This document shows, piece by piece, positions 5,581 through 10,613 of a stretch of DNA of 10,613 nt. Source of the stretch: Sphingomonas bacterium (GTDB lineage Bacteria; Pseudomonadota; Alphaproteobacteria; Sphingomonadales; Sphingomonadaceae). The notes beneath the pieces are model-generated. The model saw only the letters and a list, made by a program, of their open reading frames with translations, did not search any database and was not told the DNA's origin. The number at the start of each line of letters is the position of its first letter. Within the stretch, counting starts at the first letter, position 1. The stretch is from contig JAJAYY010000165.1 in NCBI GenBank assembly GCA_026785965.1, forward strand, positions 1-10,613, read 5' to 3'. The translations under genes were made by a program, and so were the position numbers.

Positions 5581-7866
5581 ATGCTCGATATCGAACATCC
5601 CATCTTGCTCGATGGTGACACCGCCGTCGCTGACGGCCGCGTGCCGCCGATTGCCCGCCTGGCGCTGATTGGCAATGCGTTGCCGCGCAAATGCGGGCTG
5701 GCGACCTTCACCAGCCATGTCGCCGACGCACTGCGCCACCGCTATCCGACGCTGGTGCTCGATCATTATGCGATCGACGATGGCTCCGGGGTTGCTTATG
5801 CCGACGATATCCACACCATTTCGTTCGATGAGCCGGCGGCGTTTCGCGAAGCGGCGGGGCGAATCGAAGCAAGCGGCGCCGGGGCGATCTGGCTGCAGCA
5901 CGAATATGGCATTTTCGGCGGCGAGGCCGGGGCCAACATCCTTGAGCTCATCAATTCAACCAGCCTGCCGTTGGTGGTGACGCTGCACACCGTGCTCGAA
6001 CACCCTTCGCTGGCCGAGCGACGGGTGTTCGAGAAATTGCTCGCTCGCGCCGATTACCTGATCGTGATGGCGGCGCGCGGGGCTGACATCCTGCGGCGGG
6101 TCCACGGGATCGAGCCGCGCCGGGTTGCGGTCATCCCGCACGGGGTTCCCGACCGGCCGATGCGCGACCCCAATGCGCTGAAGGCACGCTTCGGGTGGAG
6201 CGGGCGCCAGGTCCTGATGACGTTCGGGCTGCTTGCCCCCGACAAGGGCGTGCAGCATATGATCGAGGCGATGCCGGCGATCGTCGCCGACCATCCCGAA
6301 GCGCTCTACGCAGTGGTCGGCGCGACCCATCCCAACCTCGTCCGGCGAGAGGGCGAAGTGCATCGCGAGGCGCTGATGGCGCGCGCTGCCGAGCTCGGCG
6401 TGGCCGATCATATCTTCTTCACCGATGCATTCGTCGAGCAGGAAGAATTGCTCGACATGCTCCAGGCGAGCGACGTTTATGTCACCCCTTACCTCAACAT
6501 GGCCCAAGTTACGTCGGGGACGCTGTCTTATGCGGTCGCGGTGGGCAAGCCGATCGTCTCGACACCTTACCTCCATGCTCGCGAATTGCTCGCCAACGAT
6601 CATGGACTGCTGGTCCCGGCGGCGGACCCAGACGCGCTTGCAGCTGCGGTGGGCGCATTGCTGGACGACCCCGAGCATCGCCAGGAAGTTGCCGAACGTG
6701 CCTACCGACGCGGGCGGACGATGCTATGGCCGCGCGTGGTCGAGCGTGCACTCGCCCCGCTCGCCAGAAGCGCCCGCCGCCCCAAGCATCGCGGTTCCGC
6801 GAGGGTCGCGACGTCCCTGCCGCTGACCGCCATCAAGCGGATGACCGACGCGACCGGAATGCTCCAGCATGGTGTATTCAGCATCGCCGATCGCAACCAC
6901 GGTTATTGCATCGACGACAATGCCCGCGCCCTGCTGCTCGCGGTGCGGCGTGGGCGCGATGAGCCCGACGGCGAGATGGCACAGCTGGCGATGACCTATG
7001 CCGCGTTCATTCAGCACGGCTGGAATGGAGACAAGCGCGCATTCCGCAACTTCATGGGATACGATCGCCGCTGGCTCGAGACGGTCGGGTCCGAAGACAG
7101 CAATGGCCGAACCTTATGGGCGCTCGGCTATGCCGCATCGCATGCGCCGTGGCCGGCGCTGCGCGACTGGGCGCGGGCCTTGTTCGAACGCGCGGTGCTC
7201 AATCTCGGTGCATTCACCTTCCCGCGCGCAAAGGCATTCGCCGCCTTGGGCGGTCATGCGCTGCTGGCGAGCCGGCCTGACGATCATCTGGCGCGGCGTC
7301 TGGTCAGCCAAGCGGGGACGCATCTGCTGGCGATCCACGCCAAGGCGCGACGCGACGATTGGATGTGGTTCGAGCCGGTCCTCGCTTACGACAATGCGCG
7401 CTTGAGCGAAGCGCTGCTTCGGGCTGGCGAGATCCTCGAAAATGACGAGATGATCGCAACCGGGCTGGCCACGCTCGACTGGCTGGTCAAGTGCCAGACC
7501 GGGCCGCGCGGATCGTTCCGACCGGTCGGATCGAATGGCTTCGGCCGCGCTTATGCCGCCCCGCTCGCCTATGACCAGCAACCGCTTGAAGCGGCGGCGA
7601 CGATCGATGCCGCGGCCGCAGCGTTCGCAGCGACCGGCGATGCGCGCTGGCGCGGGGTCGCGCGCGACGCGTTCGGCTGGTTCTTTGGCGACAATGACCG
7701 TGGCATCCCGCTCGCTGAGCCGGTTGAAGGCGGCTGTTACGACGGGTTGATGGCAATTGGGGTCAATCGCAACCAGGGGGCCGAGTCGATCCTCGCTCTT
7801 CATCTGGCGGCGGCGGCGATGGCCGACAGCTTCGGCGGATCAGATCGGACTGGACAGGAGCAATAG
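5581..7866 (+). CDS. GT4-type glycosyltransferase fused to a C-terminal toroid-like domain
   Basis: A 761-residue two-part protein. Residues about 24-395 form a GT-B, GT4-like transferase: LIGNALPRKCGLATFT (29-44), VTLHTVLEHPS (133-143), VIPHGVPD (184-191), TFGLLAPDKGVQHMIEAMP (214-232), and the donor-site region TSGTLSYAVAVGKPIVSTPY (311-330). Residues about 400-755 are an all-helical stretch with repeated acidic and aromatic motifs (GYCIDDNARALLLA, SEDSNGRTLWALG, DDWMWFEPVLAYDNARLSEALL region, NRNQGAESILALHLA), which resembles an (alpha/alpha)6 glycosidase or epimerase fold; this fold is inferred, not shown. No signal peptide or membrane segment. The start is ATG 5581 with CAGGTG upstream; TTG 5524 is less likely. 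It is followed by GH130 and mannose-6-phosphate isomerase genes, suggesting a GDP-mannose or other mannose-related donor. Confidence 0.88.
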   Translation: MLDIEHPILLDGDTAVADGRVPPIARLALIGNALPRKCGLATFTSHVADALRHRYPTLVLDHYAIDDGSGVAYADDIHTISFDEPAAFREAAGRIEASGAGAIWLQHEYGIFGGEAGANILELINSTSLPLVVTLHTVLEHPSLAERRVFEKLLARADYLIVMAARGADILRRVHGIEPRRVAVIPHGVPDRPMRDPNALKARFGWSGRQVLMTFGLLAPDKGVQHMIEAMPAIVADHPEALYAVVGATHPNLVRREGEVHREALMARAAELGVADHIFFTDAFVEQEELLDMLQASDVYVTPYLNMAQVTSGTLSYAVAVGKPIVSTPYLHARELLANDHGLLVPAADPDALAAAVGALLDDPEHRQEVAERAYRRGRTMLWPRVVERALAPLARSARRPKHRGSARVATSLPLTAIKRMTDATGMLQHGVFSIADRNHGYCIDDNARALLLAVRRGRDEPDGEMAQLAMTYAAFIQHGWNGDKRAFRNFMGYDRRWLETVGSEDSNGRTLWALGYAASHAPWPALRDWARALFERAVLNLGAFTFPRAKAFAALGGHALLASRPDDHLARRLVSQAGTHLLAIHAKARRDDWMWFEPVLAYDNARLSEALLRAGEILENDEMIATGLATLDWLVKCQTGPRGSFRPVGSNGFGRAYAAPLAYDQQPLEAAATIDAAAAAFAATGDARWRGVARDAFGWFFGDNDRGIPLAEPVEGGCYDGLMAIGVNRNQGAESILALHLAAAAMADSFGGSDRTGQEQ

Positions 7867-7891
7867 GGAGCCGCAAAAGCGCGCCTCCCTA
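7864..7891 (+). repeat. Intercistronic hairpin between transferase and GH130 genes
   Basis: TAGGGAG (7864-7870) and CTCCCTA (7885-7891) are perfect inverted repeats, with an inner CGC-AAAA-GCG stem. The left arm includes the TAG stop of the transferase gene. There is no T-run after it, so it is not a typical terminator. It may set mRNA stability or processing between the two cistrons. Confidence 0.45.
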
Positions 7892-7910
7892 ATCACAACG
7901 CCTGAGCCGA

Positions 7911-9194
7911 ATGATCGAAAACCAGATACACCCGCTCCGGTTGAAAGCGGATGCCGCCCGCGTCGTGATCCGCCCGTTCCACCTCGCCTGGCAGGGAAGC
8001 AAGGCGGAGCCTGGACGAGCCCAGCGGCTGGTAGACGCGGTCATGACGCTCGACGACAAGGAAATTCGCAAGCAATTGCGCCGCGTGATGCGCGACTTTG
8101 AATCGCGCCACTGGCAGGCGCGCAACGTTTTCCTGCGCCGGTTCGACGAGATTTGCGCGTTGCTTGACCTCGAACTCGAAGATCTCGACGACAATCGCAA
8201 GCAGCTCGTCGGGGCATTCTTCTGTCACGAATATAGCTATGCTGCGGCGGCGCTGATGAACCCCAGCATCGTCCCCCATCCCGACCAGAGCGGGCTCGAC
8301 CATCAAACAGTGCGCTTCGTTTTGTCGCTGCGCGCCGTCGGCGAAGGCCATATCAGTTCGATCGCCTTTCGTGAGGGACTGGTGTCCCATTGCTGCGCGC
8401 TTGAACTTGCGCCCGAGCCGCCGTTCGCGACCGCGGCCGATGCCCCTGACATCGACGGCCTGTTCGAGGACGGCCCGATCACCGTGTTCCGCGACGACAA
8501 TAGCAATTTGTCGGGGACGGTGATCTTCCCGATCACGCCCAAGCAGGCCGGTGGCCTGGAAGATTTACGGTTGACGCATTTCACCCACGACGACGGCCGA
8601 AAGGAGTATATCGGCACCTACACCGCTTATTCGGGCCGCGACATCCGGTCGGAGCTGCTGCGAACCAGCGACTTTCGGTCGTTCGAGCTGGTCGGGATCG
8701 AGGGCGACGCGGCGCGCAACAAGGGCATGGCGCTGTTCCCACGCAAAATCGACGGGCGCTACATGATGGTGGGGCGTCAGGACGGCCAGAACCTGTTCCT
8801 GCTGACGTCCGACGATCTGCTGGTATGGAACGGCGGCGAGTTGCTGATGCGCCCGGAATATCCATGGGAATTCGTCCAGATTGGCAATTGCGGCGCGCCG
8901 ATCGAGATTGACGAAGGCTGGCTGCTGCTGACCCACGGGGTCGGGGCGATGCGCCAATATGCGATCGGCGCGGTGCTGCTAGACCGCGACAATCCCCGCA
9001 AAATAATCGGCCGCACCCGCCAGCCGATTCTCCAGGCCGAGAATGACGACCGCAACGGATATGTGCCCAACGTCGTTTACACCTGTGGCGCGATGCGCTG
9101 CGGCGACCAATTGTTCATGCCCTATGGCATTTCGGACAGTTCGGTCGGGTTCGCCTTCCTGCAGATCAAGGATTTGCTCGCGGCGATGAAGTGA
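7911..9194 (+). CDS. GH130-family beta-mannoside phosphorylase-like protein
   Basis: A 427-residue protein of glycoside hydrolase family 130, whose known members phosphorolyse beta-mannosides to mannose-1-phosphate. Seen: SLRAVGEGHISSIAFR (139-154), which marks the longer GH130 type with a helical N-terminal region (about 35-110); GLEDLRLT (215-222), matching the GxEDPR motif with the likely general acid Asp218 and Leu in place of Pro; KGMALFPRKIDGRYMMVGR (271-289); GAPIEIDEGWLLLTHGV (328-344); and VPNVVYTCGA plus PYGISDSS at the end. No signal peptide, so cytosolic. Substrate cannot be told: beta-1,2- or beta-1,4-mannoside, or a synthetic direction. The start is ATG 7911 with only a weak ribosome site. 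Its stop overlaps or nearly overlaps the isomerase start, giving one operon. Confidence 0.9.
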   Translation: MIENQIHPLRLKADAARVVIRPFHLAWQGSKAEPGRAQRLVDAVMTLDDKEIRKQLRRVMRDFESRHWQARNVFLRRFDEICALLDLELEDLDDNRKQLVGAFFCHEYSYAAAALMNPSIVPHPDQSGLDHQTVRFVLSLRAVGEGHISSIAFREGLVSHCCALELAPEPPFATAADAPDIDGLFEDGPITVFRDDNSNLSGTVIFPITPKQAGGLEDLRLTHFTHDDGRKEYIGTYTAYSGRDIRSELLRTSDFRSFELVGIEGDAARNKGMALFPRKIDGRYMMVGRQDGQNLFLLTSDDLLVWNGGELLMRPEYPWEFVQIGNCGAPIEIDEGWLLLTHGVGAMRQYAIGAVLLDRDNPRKIIGRTRQPILQAENDDRNGYVPNVVYTCGAMRCGDQLFMPYGISDSSVGFAFLQIKDLLAAMK

Positions 9195-9205
9195 AGGGAC
9201 AGGCG

Positions 9206-9994
9206 GTGATCAAGCTCGAGACGCGGATTGTCGACAAGCCATGGGGCCAGCGCGGGATTGATCCGCGCTTCGGCGTCGCCAGCGATCGTCAGGTCGGTGA
9301 AATCTGGTTCGAGCCACCAGCTGGTCGCGAGCTCGACGTGATGGCCAAATATCTGTTCACCACCGAGCGACTTTCGATCCAGGCCCATCCCGACGACGCG
9401 ACCGCGCGGGCGCGCGGCTATCCGCGCGGCAAGGACGAATGCTGGATCGTGCTCGATGCCGACGACGAAGCCGAGCTTGGCATCGGAACGGTGCGCGATT
9501 TTACCTCCGCCGAAATCATCGCCGCGGCACGCGACGGGTCGATCGTCGACCTGATCGACTGGCGCCGCCCAGTGCGCGGCGAGTTCATCTACAATCCGGC
9601 GGGCACGATCCATGCGCTTGGGCCAGGGCTGACCGTATTGGAGATCCAGCAGGCGGTCGACCTGACTTATCGCTTGTTCGATTATGGCCGCCCGCGCGAG
9701 CTTCATCTCGACGAGGCGGCTGACGTGGTTGAGCCGCGACCACACCACCATCGTCTCGACACGACAATCGGCGATCAAAGCCTGTTGCTGGTCGCCGGCC
9801 CCCACTTCGGGGTGGCGTGGTGCGTCGGCGAGCCGCCCGTGATGCCGCAAGGACTGCGCGACATCCAATTGCTGCCGGTCGATGCGCCGGTCGCTGGCAT
9901 TGCGCCGGGCGAATGTGCGCTGATCGAGGAGCATCAAGCGCGGCGGCTGCGGTCCGACGGGAAGTTTGTTCTAGCGTGGTCGATCGAGCATTGA
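9206..9994 (+). CDS. manA: Mannose-6-phosphate isomerase, class I (short form)
   Basis: Interconverts mannose-6-phosphate and fructose-6-phosphate. The 262-residue protein has the four zinc ligands of the class I cupin fold: LSIQAHPDD gives Gln59 and His61, GKDECW gives Glu78, and PAGTIHALGPG gives His136. VLEIQQAVDLTYRLFDYGR (144-162) and RELHLDEA follow as expected. It is shorter than the roughly 390-residue E. coli ManA, as in the bacterial short form. Start: GTG 9206 has AGGGACAGG just upstream; a GTG at 9191 would give five more residues and a GTGA overlap with the GH130 stop, and is a real alternative. As the third gene it would link mannose phosphates from the two upstream enzymes to central metabolism. 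Confidence 0.93.
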   Translation: MIKLETRIVDKPWGQRGIDPRFGVASDRQVGEIWFEPPAGRELDVMAKYLFTTERLSIQAHPDDATARARGYPRGKDECWIVLDADDEAELGIGTVRDFTSAEIIAAARDGSIVDLIDWRRPVRGEFIYNPAGTIHALGPGLTVLEIQQAVDLTYRLFDYGRPRELHLDEAADVVEPRPHHHRLDTTIGDQSLLLVAGPHFGVAWCVGEPPVMPQGLRDIQLLPVDAPVAGIAPGECALIEEHQARRLRSDGKFVLAWSIEH

Positions 9995-9996
9995 GC

Positions 9997-10016
9997 GCTC
10001 AGACGAAAGCCTGAGC
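9997..10016 (+). repeat. Hairpin after manA, overlapping convergent stop codons
   Basis: GCTCAG (9997-10002) and CTGAGC (10011-10016) form a 6-bp stem with an eight-base loop directly after the manA stop; no T-run follows. The overlapping 10-base palindrome TGAGCGCTCA (9992-10001) holds the manA TGA on the plus strand and the TGA of the minus-strand pseudogene. It may serve as a weak end for the manA transcript. Confidence 0.3.
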
Positions 10017-10320
10017 CAGTCTGTGATAATCGATCGGTTTAGGAATGACCTCGATCTGCGCAGGCAAAGAAGCGAGGGTTTCGGCATCGGCGAACCCGGT
10101 CATCAACAAACAACGCAGTGCGGTCGAAAGCCGCTTCAATTCGCCGGTATGCTGCTCGTTGAGGCTGACCACCTCGTTGCCGCAATTTCGCTGTCGTCGC
10201 CGACATCGTCTTCATCCAGGCCGACCGAGAAGTCGCCGCGGCGCAGGCTGCGCAAGGCGCTGACCAAGCGGCGCCGGTTGAGCGATGCTTCGGGTTGGGG
10301 TGTGTGCTTGTTCGCGCTTG
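9999..10320 (-). pseudogene. Remnant of a HAMP / receiver hybrid sensor kinase
   Basis: Two pieces of one protein survive in different frames. The first (about 10320-10181) reads SLNRRRLVSALRSLRRGDFS and ends DSEIAA, typical of a HAMP-type segment at the front of large soluble hybrid kinases. After a small deletion near 10180 the reading shifts frame and continues NEVVSLNEQHTGELKRLSTA, the rest of that HAMP. It then runs directly into LRCLLMTGFADAETLASLPA and VIPKPIDYHRLAQAFV, the last strands and helix of a receiver domain with the conserved K-P, and stops at 9999. The kinase core and the phospho-acceptor half of the receiver are missing, so an internal deletion of many hundred bases is inferred. 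The 5' boundary is uncertain; no convincing start is seen. Bases 10321-10444 hold no other gene. Confidence 0.75.
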
Positions 10321-10405
10321 AGCCCCAAGGACTCGGCAGGACCGCGCCTATGACATTAGGGAGCGAGCAGACATACTCCCCCCACCTGCGATAGCGCCGA
10401 AGGTG

Positions 10406-10429
10406 CAATTTGGTTCCAACCGAAAATTG
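10406..10429. promoter_or_regulatory. Dyad upstream of the RNase H gene
   Basis: CAATTT (10406-10411) and AAATTG (10424-10429) flank GGTTCCAACC, giving a nested inverted repeat with two unpaired bases. It lies about 15 bases before the RNase H start and is AT-rich against its surroundings. It may be an operator or a 5' leader hairpin; nothing more specific can be said. Confidence 0.25.
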
Positions 10430-10444
10430 GTGCGAAGAGGCGAA

Positions 10445-10613
10445 ATGAAGATTTACTTTGATGGCGGGTGCCGCCCCAATCCCGGCGCGATGGAAACCGC
10501 AGTCGTCGCGCGCGGTCAGCTCAGCCATCGCAGCGAAATCGGCCACGGCACCAGCGAGCAGGCCGAATGGCTCGCCTTGCTCGACGCGCTCGCGATGGCG
10601 CAGCGGCTCGGCG
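10445..10613 (+). CDS. RNase H-family protein (partial, N-terminus only)
   Basis: The first 56 residues are visible and the gene continues past the right edge. KIYFDGGCRPNPG (2-14) is the opening strand of the RNase HI fold with catalytic-type Asp6, and TSEQAEWLALLDAL (36-49) supplies the second acidic residue, Glu41. The family cleaves RNA in RNA-DNA hybrids, but short members like this one include RnhA-like paralogues of unknown task, so no symbol is given. AGAGG lies just upstream of the ATG. Confidence 0.85.
   Translation, partial: MKIYFDGGCRPNPGAMETAVVARGQLSHRSEIGHGTSEQAEWLALLDALAMAQRLG

Noticed and set aside
9122..9937. Long minus-strand ORF (271 codons) opposite manA
   Set aside because: It is antisense to an enzyme with all its metal ligands intact; long antisense frames are common in GC-rich DNA, and its translation shows no family motif.
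10136..10546. Minus-strand ORF of 136 codons as an intact gene
   Set aside because: Only its middle (HAMP-like) is protein-like; it starts antisense inside the RNase H gene and ends after a frameshift, so it is treated as part of a pseudogene.

Overview
This GC-rich window (strong G/C third-position bias, gene families and idioms of alphaproteobacteria) most likely comes from a member of the Sphingomonadales. That placement is inferred from gene style; no rRNA or other marker is present.

Layout. (1) Positions 1-4063, minus strand: a tryptophan biosynthesis operon read right to left as trpG, a leader peptide (trpL), an intrinsic terminator, trpD, a fused trpC-trpF, then trpB, which runs off the left edge. 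The genes are tightly packed: ATGA overlap of trpG/trpL, 8-nt overlap of trpD/trpC, ATGA overlap of trpCF/trpB. (2) 4064-4281: a divergent intergenic region with three perfect palindromes. (3) 4282-5454, plus strand: a HI0933/BaiN-type flavoprotein. (4) 5581-9994, plus strand: a three-gene mannose module consisting of a GT4 glycosyltransferase fused to a large C-terminal domain, a GH130-family mannoside phosphorylase-like protein, and a class I mannose-6-phosphate isomerase. (5) 9999 to about 10320, minus strand: a decayed remnant of a HAMP/receiver hybrid sensor kinase. (6) 10445 to the right edge, plus strand: the start of an RNase H-family gene.

The main find is a small ORF of 31 codons (3324-3419). 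It holds three consecutive Trp codons plus two more, starts on the stop codon of trpG, and is followed by a GC-rich hairpin with a T-run just before trpD. The RNA between them can be drawn as mutually exclusive 1:2, 2:3 and 3:4 stems. This is a ribosome-mediated trp attenuator placed inside the operon rather than at its front. It should make trpD-CF-B depend on tryptophan while leaving the glutaminase gene trpG outside that control. The encoded proteins resemble the enterobacterial type (TrpC-TrpF fusion, enteric-like TrpG and TrpD), which suggests acquisition of an enteric-type block; this needs a phylogeny.

The mannose module is the second point of interest. None of its three proteins shows a signal peptide or membrane segment. 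The transferase/toroid-like fusion, the phosphorylase-like enzyme and the isomerase together look like a cytosolic cycle that builds and breaks down a mannose-containing oligosaccharide and links it to fructose-6-phosphate. Its product cannot be read from sequence.
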